Assembly (NCBI GenBank): GCA_031269105.1
Contig: JAISZO010000034.1
Coordinates: 1-55,345, forward strand
DNA length: 55,345 nt
Source: Planctomycetaceae bacterium
GTDB taxonomy: Bacteria > Planctomycetota > Planctomycetia > Pirellulales > Thermoguttaceae
Reading direction: 5' to 3'
The position numbers and the translations under genes were made by a program. Positions 1 through 8,653 of the stretch are shown here, in pieces. Within the stretch, counting starts at the first letter, position 1. Every line of letters starts with the position of its first letter. The notes under the pieces were generated by a model that did not search any database, had not been told where the DNA came from, and saw nothing but the letters and a program-made list of their open reading frames with translations.

Positions 1-139
1 ATGAATTTTATAACAGCATTAATAAATTTTAGAAAGTTGTTGTAATGAGAAAGTTTTCGAATCGTTACCATTTTTTAAAAATCAAACCGACGCCTAAATT
101 TTTATTTTTTACAATAAAGTAAAGATAAGGGCGAGTCTA

Positions 140-442
140 TCACACCCCCCATTGGGTAACGTCCCTTTGGCTAGCGTCAACCAAAAGAAGAATGGATTGT
201 TTAACCGCCGGTGAAAGTTCCTTCCAGCGACTGATAATTGCTTGCAAAGATTCAACGTCGTCGGCAGTTAAATTTTCAAGAAAAGGTACGGATTTAGTAC
301 AAACGGGATTTTGATTTTGACGTAAGTTATTGTCATATAATAAGATATTGCAATTATTATTACTCCAAACACGCCCATTTTTCTATTGTCTCTTATTGCA
401 CCATTTTGCAATGTCTCGTAATTTAAGGTACTTATTTTCTAA
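140..442 (-). pseudogene. decayed remnant of an unidentified gene
   Basis: Reading the minus strand gives protein-like sequence interrupted by an in-frame TAG at 383-385. The upstream part reads KYLKLRDIAKWCNKRQ and the downstream part ends in KELSPAVKQSILLLVDASQ and a TGA at 140-142. Both halves are in the same frame and have ordinary amino-acid composition, which is unlike the shadow ORF on the plus strand (330-656). No start codon with a ribosome binding site is visible. I do not recognise the family. The Trp..LSPAVKQ.IL.LV tail resembles tails seen in some planctomycete recombinase or transposon-associated proteins, but that is a weak recollection. It is probably a relic. Confidence 0.4.
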
Positions 443-693
443 TCATTCTTACACGTCCCAGCGGCTCCATGAACATACGCCGAATCTTTATTATCCTAAA
501 TTAGAATCGCGGCGTTGGTTTGGCGTTTGTAGATCGTTCCAACGCCCCAAACGGAACGTCGAACTTCCGCAAAAACAAATCAATGATACAATGTTCGGAA
601 TAACCTTGCGATGCGGCAGGTTTCTGCGGCGTCGCTCAGCGCGACGGTTTCCATAAATTTGACGCAAAAAAGAGGAAAGAAAAAGGAAATTTC
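443..693. other. intergenic, nothing recognised
   Basis: No convincing gene. The plus ORF 330-656 overlaps it but has a Cys/Arg/His-heavy, non-protein-like composition. An A/G-rich ribosome binding stretch (AGAGGAAAGAAAAAGG) lies just before the waaA start. Confidence 0.4.
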
Positions 694-2061
694 ATGATCG
701 GCGTCTTATTGAATTTTGTCTATTTTGTTTTGTTACTGGCGTTGTCGCCGACGCTTTTTTATCGCGCGGCATTTCTCAAAAAATATCGCGAGGGACTGGC
801 GGCAAAACTATTCGGGCGAGCGCCAAATCTTCCGCCGCTTGGCGAAACGCCTTCTCTTAACGCTTGCGTTCAAAAGACAAAACGAGTTTGGTTGCACGCG
901 GTCAGCGTCGGCGAAGTCAATTTACTTAAGCCGCTTTTACGTCGGATTGCGGAAAGACGTCCCGATTGGGAATGCGTCGTATCGACAACCTCCGCAACAG
1001 GATTTGCCGTCGCTCAAAAAAATTACGGCGCAAATTACAAAGTCTTTTACGCGCCGCTCGATTTCACCTGGTCGGCGCGAAACGCTTTGCGGCGAATCAA
1101 ACCGTCGATGCTGATTCTCGCCGAACAGGAAATTTGGCCCAATCTGCTGTTATTTTGCAAGCGGCGCAACATTCCGGTCGCGTTGATCAACGGACGTATG
1201 AGCGAAAGCGGTTACAAGCGTTATCGTATCATTCGCGGACTTTGGCGATTCGTTATGCGGCGGCTCGATCTTGTTTGCGTGCAAAGCGAAACATATTCCA
1301 AGCGCTTTCAGGAAATTGGCGCCAAACCGGAATCGGTACATGTTACCGGTTCGCTGAAATTCGACAACGCGCAGACGGATCGGGACAATCCGGCAACGCA
1401 AAAATTACGGCGGCTGGCGGGTATTTCCTCAACCGACGTCGTTTTTCTCGCCGGAAGTACGCAAGAGCCGGAAGAAGAACTTGCGGTGGAAACGTGGCTT
1501 GCCTTGCGGGAAAAGTACGCAAATTTGCGGTTGATTCTGGCGCCGCGACACCCGGAACGTTTCGACGCGGTGGCGAAAATGCTCGACAGACGTTTGGGCG
1601 CTTCGCCAAAACATTGGCGTCGGCGAACTTCGTTTCTCGAAACGTTTTCCGCAAACGGTTTTTCGCCAGGCGACAACGCGGCAAATTCCCGCGTTCCGAT
1701 ACTGGCGGACACGATGGGAGAACTCGGCGCGTGGTGGGGAACGGCGCATATCGCGTTTGTCGGCGGCAGCATGGGAACGCGCGGTGGACAAAATATGCTG
1801 GAACCGGCGGCTTACGGCGCGGCGGTTTGTTTCGGAACAAATACGCAAAATTTCCGCGACGTCGTTTCGCCGATGCTTGCCGAAAACGCGGCGGTGGTTG
1901 TTCGCGACGGATCAGAATTAACGCAATTTGCCGCGCGTTGTCTTGCCGATCCCGCATTTGCCGAATCGTTGGGAACGCGCGCTCGCCAATTCGTTCAACG
2001 GCGGCTCGGCGCGACGGAAAAAACGCTCGACTTGTTGGAGAAATTATTCGCGTCTCAATGA
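694..2061 (+). CDS. waaA: 3-deoxy-D-manno-octulosonic acid (KDO) transferase
   Basis: Transfers KDO from CMP-KDO to lipid A precursor at the inner face of the cytoplasmic membrane, the first step of LPS core synthesis. The 455-residue length fits the WaaA/KdtA family. Visible hallmarks are an N-terminal membrane anchor (residues about 3-25), the N-domain motif VWLHAVSVGEV (about 69-79), SATGF with a following APLDF, the ILAEQEIWPN motif (about 136-145), LINGRMSE, and the C-domain GT-B elements FLAGST and FVGGS...GGQNMLEPA (about 352-370). The start ATG at 694 follows an AGGAAAG/AAGGAAAT purine stretch. Its presence implies an LPS-type outer membrane. It appears to be transcribed alone; the MATE gene downstream has its own promoter-like region. 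Confidence 0.95.
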   Translation: MIGVLLNFVYFVLLLALSPTLFYRAAFLKKYREGLAAKLFGRAPNLPPLGETPSLNACVQKTKRVWLHAVSVGEVNLLKPLLRRIAERRPDWECVVSTTSATGFAVAQKNYGANYKVFYAPLDFTWSARNALRRIKPSMLILAEQEIWPNLLLFCKRRNIPVALINGRMSESGYKRYRIIRGLWRFVMRRLDLVCVQSETYSKRFQEIGAKPESVHVTGSLKFDNAQTDRDNPATQKLRRLAGISSTDVVFLAGSTQEPEEELAVETWLALREKYANLRLILAPRHPERFDAVAKMLDRRLGASPKHWRRRTSFLETFSANGFSPGDNAANSRVPILADTMGELGAWWGTAHIAFVGGSMGTRGGQNMLEPAAYGAAVCFGTNTQNFRDVVSPMLAENAAVVVRDGSELTQFAARCLADPAFAESLGTRARQFVQRRLGATEKTLDLLEKLFASQ

Positions 2062-2096
2062 TTTTAGAAATCGGCTCAAGGCGTTAAATTTTGTTT

Positions 2097-2172
2097 TTCT
2101 CACAGAGCCGCAAAGACGACGAGCGTTTGTTTTAGGAATCTTACGCGTCTCGCGCCGCCGCCGTGAATAAAC
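2097..2172. repeat. diverged copy of the CACAAAGGCGC/GCGCCTCCGTG palindromic repeat
   Basis: TCTCACAGAGCCGCAAAGAC ... TTTTAGGAATCTTAC ... CGCCGCCGCCGTGAATAAA matches the layout of the better-preserved copies around 25180-25256 (left arm, TTTAGGAATCTTAC centre, right arm). Confidence 0.45.
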
Positions 2173-2284
2173 AGGCAAAACGAGCGCGGCATAAAAATGC
2201 GTCAAAAAGCGAATCGAAAAACTGAAAATTCCACTATTCCTCTTCTCTGTTTTTTCTGTTAAGACGTCAAACCGCCCTACCTTT

Positions 2285-2306
2285 CTCAATAAATATTGAG
2301 TATAAT
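2285..2306 (+). promoter_or_regulatory. dyad operator-like site abutting a TATAAT box
   Basis: A perfect 7-2-7 dyad, CTCAATAAATATTGAG (2285-2300), runs straight into a consensus -10 hexamer TATAAT (2301-2306), 40 bases before the MATE start. No good -35 is visible. The position would suit a repressor of the exporter gene, but no regulator gene lies next to it. Confidence 0.45.
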
Positions 2307-2345
2307 AAAAAGAATGCTTTCATCAACTTGGAGACAATAACCATC

Positions 2346-3830
2346 ATGGCGGCGGTCGCGATCAGAAACATGACGGCGGGAAATCCCGCTAAACAGATCA
2401 TCTTATTTACGATTCCCTTGCTGGTCGGAAATCTGTTTCAACAATTTTACAACATGGCGGACGCCTTTATTGTCGGACGAACTCTTGGCGAACTTTCGCT
2501 GGCGTCGGTCGGTTGCGTCGGCAGCGCGATGTTTTTGATTCTCGGTTACGCTATCGGTTTTACGTCGGGGCTGACAATCGTAACCGCGCAGCGATTCGGC
2601 GCCGGCGACGCGGCGGGCGTGCGGCGAAGTTTCGTTGTCGGGATCGTTGTCAGTACGGCGATGACAATTCTTATGACGGCGGTTTGCGTTCCGTTGACGC
2701 GACCGATTCTCGAATGTCTGCAAACGCCGGACGACGTCATCGACGGCGCATACAATTATTTAAGCGTCATTTTAATGGGAATCGGTGCGGCGATGTTGTT
2801 TAATCTTGTTTCGGGATTGTTGCGAGCGGTCGGTAATAGCCATACGCCGTTGTATTTTCTGGCGTTGGCGTGCGTTATTAACATCATTCTTGATTACGCG
2901 TTCATTCTGGTTTTTCACACCGGAGTCGGCGGCGCGGCGGCGGCGACGGTCATTGCTCAAATGATTTCCGGCGGGCTTTGCATTCCGTATTTGATGAAAA
3001 AAGGTTCGGTGTTCCGCCTGACAAGAAACGATTGGCGAATTTCATGGAACGACGTTTGGAGTCATATTCGCATTGCCGTGCCGATGGGATTTCAACTGTC
3101 GATTATCGCTATCGGCGCGTTGGTTGTTCAATACGCCGTCAATCGGCTCGGCGAAGAAATTACGGTCACGGCAAACGCCGCGTTTACCGCCGCGATGCGG
3201 ATTGATACAATCGCGGTTTTTCCTTTGATGTCGTTTGGAATTGCCATGTCCACTTACACGGCGCAAAATTATGGCGCGGGAAAAATCAAGCGAATCCGCG
3301 ACGGTATGATTCAATGCGTTTGTATTTCCGCAACGTTTGCGATTCTTGCGGGAGCGGCGAACGTCTTTTACGGTTATCACCTTTCGTCGCTGTTTATTCC
3401 CAACAACCCCCGCGCGACTCAATTGTCTCATCAATTTCTGACCGTGAACGGAAGTTGCTATTTGATTTTAGCGATGGTGTTTATTTTTCGCTACGGTTTG
3501 CAAGGATTGGGACGAAATATCATGCCGACAATTTCCGGCGTCATGGAACTGGTCATGCGGGCTTTCGGCGCGTTACTTCTCGCCGATTATTGGGGATTTT
3601 TCGGCGTCTGTCTTTCTAATCCGTTAGCGTGGCTTGGCGCGGCGGTTCCGCTTGGAATTGCTTTTGTCGCGACGCTACGGTATTTATCGACACTGTCGGA
3701 ATATGCCGCCGTTTCTCAGGTTTCTCCTTGCGAACCGCGCGAATTAAACATCCCCGCTCCGCACCTGACGCCGCAACATTCGTCTCCTTCGTCGATACGT
3801 ATTGTCCAAAACTCCGATCATTTGGTCTGA
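2346..3830 (+). CDS. MATE family multidrug/toxin efflux transporter
   Basis: Cation-driven exporter of small molecules in the cytoplasmic membrane. About 494 residues with twelve hydrophobic segments in two MatE halves. The N-terminal signature is typical of the NorM/DinF-like branch: NPAKQIILFTIPLLVGN, then QQFYNMADAFIVGRTLG, and GFTSGLTIVTAQRFGAGD. The ORF track begins at a TTG (2328), but GGAG at 2330-2333 points to ATG 2346; ATG 2370 (MTAGNPAK) is also possible. The substrate cannot be read from sequence. The last ~40 residues after the final membrane segment are hydrophilic and not typical of the family. The next gene, dcd, starts 53 bases after the stop. Confidence 0.9.
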   Translation: MAAVAIRNMTAGNPAKQIILFTIPLLVGNLFQQFYNMADAFIVGRTLGELSLASVGCVGSAMFLILGYAIGFTSGLTIVTAQRFGAGDAAGVRRSFVVGIVVSTAMTILMTAVCVPLTRPILECLQTPDDVIDGAYNYLSVILMGIGAAMLFNLVSGLLRAVGNSHTPLYFLALACVINIILDYAFILVFHTGVGGAAAATVIAQMISGGLCIPYLMKKGSVFRLTRNDWRISWNDVWSHIRIAVPMGFQLSIIAIGALVVQYAVNRLGEEITVTANAAFTAAMRIDTIAVFPLMSFGIAMSTYTAQNYGAGKIKRIRDGMIQCVCISATFAILAGAANVFYGYHLSSLFIPNNPRATQLSHQFLTVNGSCYLILAMVFIFRYGLQGLGRNIMPTISGVMELVMRAFGALLLADYWGFFGVCLSNPLAWLGAAVPLGIAFVATLRYLSTLSEYAAVSQVSPCEPRELNIPAPHLTPQHSSPSSIRIVQNSDHLV

Positions 3831-3883
3831 AATTCAAAAGTCCATCGAAAACCTTGCGCCGCGCGGCAATTATGAAAGAAACT

Positions 3884-4405
3884 ATGATACTCTCCGGTAA
3901 AGAAATATTGAAAGAAATGGCAAACGGCAACATCGCGATTGATCCTTTTGACGATCAACAGATCAATCCGAACAGTTATAATTTGCGGTTGCATAACAAG
4001 TTGATGATTTATCAGGATTCCGTTTTCGATATGAAAAAAAAACATGCGATGGAAACGCTGACGATTCCTGAAAACGGGCTTCTTTTGAAACCCGGACAAT
4101 TGTATCTTGGGCGGACTTTTGAATATACCGAAACGCATCGTTACGTTCCGATGCTCGAAGGGCGTTCTTCGGTGGGACGGCTTGGACTTTGCGTTCATGT
4201 TACGGCGGGATTCGGCGACGTCGGATTTGCCGGTTTTTGGACGCTTGAAATTCATTGCGTTCAGCCAATCCGTATTTATTCGTTTGTCGAAATTTGCCAA
4301 ATTTATTATCATACGATTCAAGGCGAATACGACGAGTATTGTGATGGAAAATATCAAAATAACACGGATATTCAGCCGAGTATGCTTTATAAAGATTTTC
4401 TGTAA
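3884..4405 (+). CDS. dcd: dCTP deaminase
   Basis: Converts dCTP to dUTP and ammonia, feeding thymidylate synthesis. The 173-residue protein starts MILSGKEILKEM, as the family does. The conserved core is visible: EGRSSVGRLGL (about 94-104) for the trimer interface and nucleotide phosphate contacts, and HVTAGFGDVGFAGFWTLEI with the catalytic Glu near residue 125. The ORF track extends upstream to 3629, but that part overlaps the MATE gene in another frame; ATG 3884 is preceded by GAAAGAAACT, and ATG 3872 is an alternative giving four extra residues. It may be co-transcribed with the MATE gene. Deaminase alone versus the bifunctional deaminase/dUTPase cannot be separated with certainty here. Confidence 0.93.
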   Translation: MILSGKEILKEMANGNIAIDPFDDQQINPNSYNLRLHNKLMIYQDSVFDMKKKHAMETLTIPENGLLLKPGQLYLGRTFEYTETHRYVPMLEGRSSVGRLGLCVHVTAGFGDVGFAGFWTLEIHCVQPIRIYSFVEICQIYYHTIQGEYDEYCDGKYQNNTDIQPSMLYKDFL

Positions 4406-4751
4406 ATTGCAATGAGACGCTTCCATCGCGTATCTACTGAAACAAATATTTATAAGGAGAAAAAAAACTTCTCTTGACATACAAAGGAAAAAAATGAAAA
4501 ATCTCGCATAATGAACGCCTTATTGATTTAAAATATGCATTATACAAAAAATAAGCGATATAAGTACAATGTATTGATAAAAATTTGTATCAGAGAACAA
4601 ATGAAAATTTTCTATTTTCCTGACAAAATTTGTATATTATCATTGGATTTTTGAGAAAAATACGTATCATTAAACTGATGAGTTTCGTTTCGTCTTCTCA
4701 AAATTGAGATTCCTTTTAAAATTTGACGCAAAAACCGCATGGAGGCAAATA
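4406..4751. other. AT-rich intergenic region before the Mur ligase
   Basis: No gene seen. It includes a TTGACA (4473-4478) and a CATAAT (4506-4511), but they are 27 bases apart and do not make a normal sigma-70 promoter. A strong GGAGG (4741-4745) sets the start of the next gene. Confidence 0.4.
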
Positions 4752-6260
4752 ATGCTCGGTTTTACCGGAAATGGACAGCCGTTTGTTTTACAAAAAACAT
4801 TAAAATTGCAATCGAGTTCAACAAACGAGGACGTTTGGATCAATTCTTGCACCTGTAATATTCGCACGCTTCGTCCCGGCGATCTTTTTGTCGCTCTTGT
4901 CTCCGATCATTGCGACGGACAAGAACGCGACGACGGTCACGATCATATTGAAGAGGCGGTGCGTCTTGGATGTCGGGCGATTTTGTCCGAGCGTCCGATT
5001 TCTCATGTGCAAGCGCCGCATTTTACCGTTTCTAATTCGCGCGAGGCATATGGGATTCTTTGTCAAAAACTTCACGGCAATCCCGCCGAAAAACTTAAAA
5101 TTACAGCCGTAACCGGCGCTCATGGAAAAACCGGAACGGCTTTTTTGATCGCGGGAATTTTAGCCGAAGCGGGACGTCCGGTTGGAATCGTTAGTTCGGT
5201 TGGCGTTTATGACGGCGAAAAAATGTATCCTTCGACGGTAACAACGCCGCCCGCAAACGAATTAGCGTATTGGTTTTCGCGTATGACGCTCAACGGCTGT
5301 ACGCATCTTGTATTGGAAACATCCGATGATGCGATTGATCAGGAATATTTCGGCGGCATAGAATTTGACGCGGTTTGTTTGACGAATCTTCGCGCGGATC
5401 CTCTTGATTCTTGTCAAACGGCGGAGCGTTATCGTCAGACAAAATTGCAAATTCTTCGCTATGCCAAAAAAAACGCGGTTGTGATTTGTAACGCGGACGA
5501 TCCGGTCGTTCACGCATCGATTCCGTGTATTGACAGACCGATTTTAACGGTGGGGTTGCAACGGCAAAATTGCGAAATCAACGGAATTTTGCTGGAAAAA
5601 TCGCGGGCGGAACAAACGTTTTATATTACCGCCGGTTCTGAAACGGTACCGGTTTGTACGCGAATTATCGGCGAATCGCATATTTATCATTCATTGACGG
5701 CGGCGGCGTTTGGCGCGAGTCAAGGAATCGATCTCAAACAAGCGGTTCGCGGAATTGAGCGGGTCGAAAGTATTCCGGGACGTATGGAGCGAGTGGAGTG
5801 CGGGCAATTATTCGGCGTTTTTCTCGATTCGGCGCAACATCCCGAAACGCTTGCCGCGAATCTTACAACGTTGCGCGAAATAACGGAAGGCGAATTGTAT
5901 TGCATTTTTGGGGCAAGCGGGCGAGGTTCGACTTCGGCAAAGCGGCAGGAGATCGGCGAAACGTTGCGACGAATGGCAGATCATGTTGTTTTGACGGCGG
6001 AATCGTTGACGACCGAGCGACCGGATCGCGCGCTCCGCGACATGTTACAAAGCGTTGGCGGCACGAATAAAGTGCGGATTATTCGCAGTCGCGCCGACGC
6101 CATTTCTTCGACGCTTGCACGAATGAAGGACAACGATTGCATTTTGATTATTGGTAACGGACGCGAAGTCTCGCCGAAACAGACGGAAGAAGCGTTTTTA
6201 ATGAATGAACGCGATTACGTCAAAGATTGGCTGTATGAAAATCAACCGGCTTTCTTTTGA
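4752..6260 (+). CDS. divergent MurE-like Mur ligase
   Basis: ATP-dependent ligase of the Mur family, most like MurE (UDP-MurNAc-tripeptide synthetase). Start ATG 4752 is set by GGAGG six bases upstream; the 48-base longer track start is not needed. Residues about 118-130 hold the P-loop VTGAHGKTGTA; TTPP follows near 162; the carbamylated-Lys segment ERYRQTKLQIL is kept; the C-terminus has MNERDYVKDWL like MurE (F.DR..). Several MurE hallmarks are changed: the usual EVSSH is ETSDD, the DHLDYH-type segment is ADPLDSCQ, the DNPR diaminopimelate motif is absent where AESLTTERP stands, and GKGHE is GNGRE. It may be a paralogue with another substrate or a non-catalytic protein. It sits alone between dcd and the porin. 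Confidence 0.75.
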   Translation: MLGFTGNGQPFVLQKTLKLQSSSTNEDVWINSCTCNIRTLRPGDLFVALVSDHCDGQERDDGHDHIEEAVRLGCRAILSERPISHVQAPHFTVSNSREAYGILCQKLHGNPAEKLKITAVTGAHGKTGTAFLIAGILAEAGRPVGIVSSVGVYDGEKMYPSTVTTPPANELAYWFSRMTLNGCTHLVLETSDDAIDQEYFGGIEFDAVCLTNLRADPLDSCQTAERYRQTKLQILRYAKKNAVVICNADDPVVHASIPCIDRPILTVGLQRQNCEINGILLEKSRAEQTFYITAGSETVPVCTRIIGESHIYHSLTAAAFGASQGIDLKQAVRGIERVESIPGRMERVECGQLFGVFLDSAQHPETLAANLTTLREITEGELYCIFGASGRGSTSAKRQEIGETLRRMADHVVLTAESLTTERPDRALRDMLQSVGGTNKVRIIRSRADAISSTLARMKDNDCILIIGNGREVSPKQTEEAFLMNERDYVKDWLYENQPAFF

Positions 6261-6283
6261 AAAGAGAAGGCAAAAATTCTTCG

Positions 6284-6344
6284 TCGGCGTCTCGAAACGT
6301 AAGCGACGGGTTAGGACTCGCCGACGTTTTTCCGGCGTATTGCC
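6284..6344. repeat. REP-like palindromic repeat, copy 1
   Basis: GAAACGTAAGCGACG ... CTCGCCGACGTTTTTCCGGCG recurs at 18073-18160 (GAAACGTAAGCGACG ... CTCGCCGACGTTTTGGGACG) and in decayed form near 12757. The CGTAAGCGACG/CGCCGACGTTT arms could fold into an imperfect hairpin. Confidence 0.6.
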
Positions 6345-6766
6345 GAAAACTTATTTCCACAATCGATTGATTTTTTGGAGAGAACGTCGGAAAGCGTTTT
6401 TCAAAAAAACATATTTTTTGTAATTTTGTATTTTTTTCTTTTTTTGAGACCGTGTTCGCGACGATACATCATTCATTTAACAACAACACGAGCTATTCCA
6501 CTTTTAATTTGCTTTCATTGTTGTTGCTCTGGCGAATTCCCCCCTGTTCGTAAGACTTGGGAATGAGAGAGAAAATGGGAATAGTAAAAAAAACGGGATG
6601 CAAAGAGATTGAGTCTTTGAGAACAACACGATGAGAAGAATCTTATCAATTTTTATCCGATAACATTTTTTTACAGGTAGATTGAAATCGCTTCAACGCT
6701 CAATGGATTGACTGCGTGTTATTTCAATTGACTTTGCAAACACCCTTTTTTCTGAGAGAAATGTTT
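6345..6766. other. intergenic region upstream of the porin
   Basis: About 420 bases without a supported gene; T-rich stretches and no clear promoter pair. Small plus-strand ORFs here (6205-6423, 6375-6566) are not protein-like. Confidence 0.4.
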
Positions 6767-8263
6767 ATGGACGCCAATTTATTGGGGAACATTTTTTCAA
6801 AAAATGTTCCGAGTATGTTAAAAACAATACGAAAATCGGGAGGATTTTCCATATTGTTTTTTCTGACGATGCTTTCTGCCGAATCCGGCAACGCGGTTTT
6901 TGCGCAATACGGAAATGCGAGTACGATTCCGGTGGCGCATACCACGTATTACGAAAGTTTCAACTCCGACGGAAGCGTCGCCACGCTCGCGCAAGCGGGA
7001 TACGACGACGGTCAGGAGACGTCGCAACAATCTGGTTCGGCGGTGGTTTTGTCGTCCACCGCCGCTTTGGAATCGCGTCTTATCGCGCTGGAAGAAGAAT
7101 TTGCGAAAGCAAAATCCAAAGATACAAAAAAAGAAGACGAAAACAAATGGACAAATAAAGTCGGCGGACGGTTCTTTTTAGACGCCGTGAACTTTTCCGA
7201 CTTGGAACCCGTCGCTGGAAACAGATCCGAAAACTATTTTGCGTTGAGTGAAGCAAGAATTACGTTCAGCGGTTCCGGCTACCGAAATTACGACTACAAA
7301 GCCGAACTCTATTTTGGCTCGGGTAACTTCGGGATACGCGACTTGTATTTGGGGGTTAAGAAAGTTCCGATTTTCGATTACGTAAAAATCGGGCATTACA
7401 AAGTGGAAACCGGCGCGGCATATTTGGTCAGCACCAATTACACCACCGGAATGGGATTTCCCGCAGCGACAAATCAACTGTCGTTTAACCGTCGGTTCGG
7501 TATCAGTTCGACGCAACTTTTCGCCGACGACCGCGTGCGATGGTTTACCGGTATATTCACGAGCGACAGCGGCAATTTCAATAACGATAGACTGACCCGT
7601 TCCGATTCGCCCGGAATCGTTTACAACACGCGTTTGTCGTTGCTTCCATTCGCTTCCGAAGACGGCAAACATTATTTGCACGTCGGCGGAAACTGGACGT
7701 ATCACGATTATGACAAGAACGCCTCTCAAGCGTTTAATCTCAAACCGGGAATTACGTTTAACAGTGCAAGTAATCAACTTGCTTTGGGAACTATTAGTAA
7801 CGTAAACCACGCGGCTTTGACCGGAGCGGAACTTGTTTATACGCATAACCGGTTTGGAGCGTCGGCGGAATTTCAGGCGATGTCGTATGGACGCGGAAGA
7901 ACGGTTTACGGCGGTTACGGCGAATTACGCTACTTTTTGACCGACGCGTACCGCGAGTACGATAAAGCCAACGGAGTTGTTGGCGCGCCGAAAGTCAAAA
8001 ACGGGCTGAAATTCACGGAACGTTCCGATGGATATTGCGGTATCGATTCGTTTGGCGACTGGGAAGTTTTTGCCCAGTTGAATTATCTCGACTTCGGCGA
8101 TATTGTACCGTCCTCAGGTCAGCAGGATTACGTTTTCGGCTTGAACTGGTTCTGGAACGCCAATACGCGAATGATTTTCGAGTATGTTCACAGCGTTCCC
8201 AAATTGCAAGGCGATTCAGATTACAGCGATATTTACGCCGCCAGTTTGAGATTCCATTTTTAA
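6767..8263 (+). CDS. outer-membrane porin of the OprO/OprP type
   Basis: A beta-barrel channel in the outer membrane, similar to phosphate-selective porins O and P. A signal peptide is visible (MLKTIRKSGG then a hydrophobic run ending NAVFAQ, residues about 15-46), followed by a short coiled coil (LESRLIALEEEFAKAKSK) and an acidic/basic linker, then a barrel domain beginning KVGGRFFLDAV with many alternating aromatic strands and a C-terminal Phe (AASLRFHF), as expected for barrel insertion by BamA. The start is uncertain: the track uses GTG 6716; ATG 6767 has GAGAGAA at a good distance and is preferred; ATG 6813 would give the minimal signal peptide. A clear hairpin terminator follows. The transported anion is not readable. 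Confidence 0.85.
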   Translation: MDANLLGNIFSKNVPSMLKTIRKSGGFSILFFLTMLSAESGNAVFAQYGNASTIPVAHTTYYESFNSDGSVATLAQAGYDDGQETSQQSGSAVVLSSTAALESRLIALEEEFAKAKSKDTKKEDENKWTNKVGGRFFLDAVNFSDLEPVAGNRSENYFALSEARITFSGSGYRNYDYKAELYFGSGNFGIRDLYLGVKKVPIFDYVKIGHYKVETGAAYLVSTNYTTGMGFPAATNQLSFNRRFGISSTQLFADDRVRWFTGIFTSDSGNFNNDRLTRSDSPGIVYNTRLSLLPFASEDGKHYLHVGGNWTYHDYDKNASQAFNLKPGITFNSASNQLALGTISNVNHAALTGAELVYTHNRFGASAEFQAMSYGRGRTVYGGYGELRYFLTDAYREYDKANGVVGAPKVKNGLKFTERSDGYCGIDSFGDWEVFAQLNYLDFGDIVPSSGQQDYVFGLNWFWNANTRMIFEYVHSVPKLQGDSDYSDIYAASLRFHF

Positions 8264-8317
8264 TTTGATCGCGTTCTCCTTTTTCCGACGCGTCTTTTGT
8301 TGATTTTTCCTATCACA

Positions 8318-8358
8318 AAACGATGACGAGGTTCTTCTTCCTCCCGTCATCGTTTTTT
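8318..8358 (+). terminator. rho-independent terminator of the porin gene
   Basis: AAACGATGACGAGG, a loop of TTCTTCTT, CCTCCCGTCATCG and then seven T. The stem of about ten pairs followed by a T run lies 55 bases after the porin stop. Confidence 0.85.
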
Positions 8359-8359
8359 T

Positions 8360-8444
8360 ACCGTGAAACCGCGAAATTCTCTCGCCACGAAAAAACGAAG
8401 AAACGCAAAAGAATCACGAAGAATTTTAAAGTTGGGTAAACGAC
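8360..8444. repeat. CACGAAGAATTTTAAAGTTGGG dispersed repeat, copy 1
   Basis: The stretch CACGAAGAATTTTAAAGTTG GGTAAACGA recurs at about 23731-23761 (CACGAAGGATTTTAAAGTTG GGCAAACGA), each preceded by CGCGAA-type direct repeats. A shorter trace (AATAAAGTTGGGGAACG) occurs at 26615. The minus ORF 8358-8594 is a translation of this repeat and not a gene. Confidence 0.6.
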
Positions 8445-8653
8445 GCTCCCGATGCGCCAGCAACGATTGACGGCTCGCTGATATTTCAATCTGCCATGTT
8501 GATAGGTTTCAGCCGCAAGATACCAGATTCCCGTTTTGTTTTTTATTCTAAAATTGCTCTTGAATTTCTTTGGTAAAATTCTTAATATCCGCAAAATTCC
8601 CCTCCTTTTTTGAATTTCTGCGAGTAAAGAACGTTATACAGGAACGAAATCCG

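Noticed and set aside
330-656. Plus ORF of 108 codons
   Set aside because: Overlaps the minus-strand remnant and has a non-protein-like composition without a ribosome site.
966-2087. Plus-strand ORF of 373 codons inside waaA
   Set aside because: Overlaps waaA in another frame; Arg-rich shadow.
4473-4511. Promoter TTGACA ... CATAAT
   Set aside because: A 27-base spacer is too long for sigma-70.
8358-8594. Minus ORF of 78 codons
   Set aside because: It is a translation of the CACGAAGAATTTTAAAGTTG dispersed repeat.
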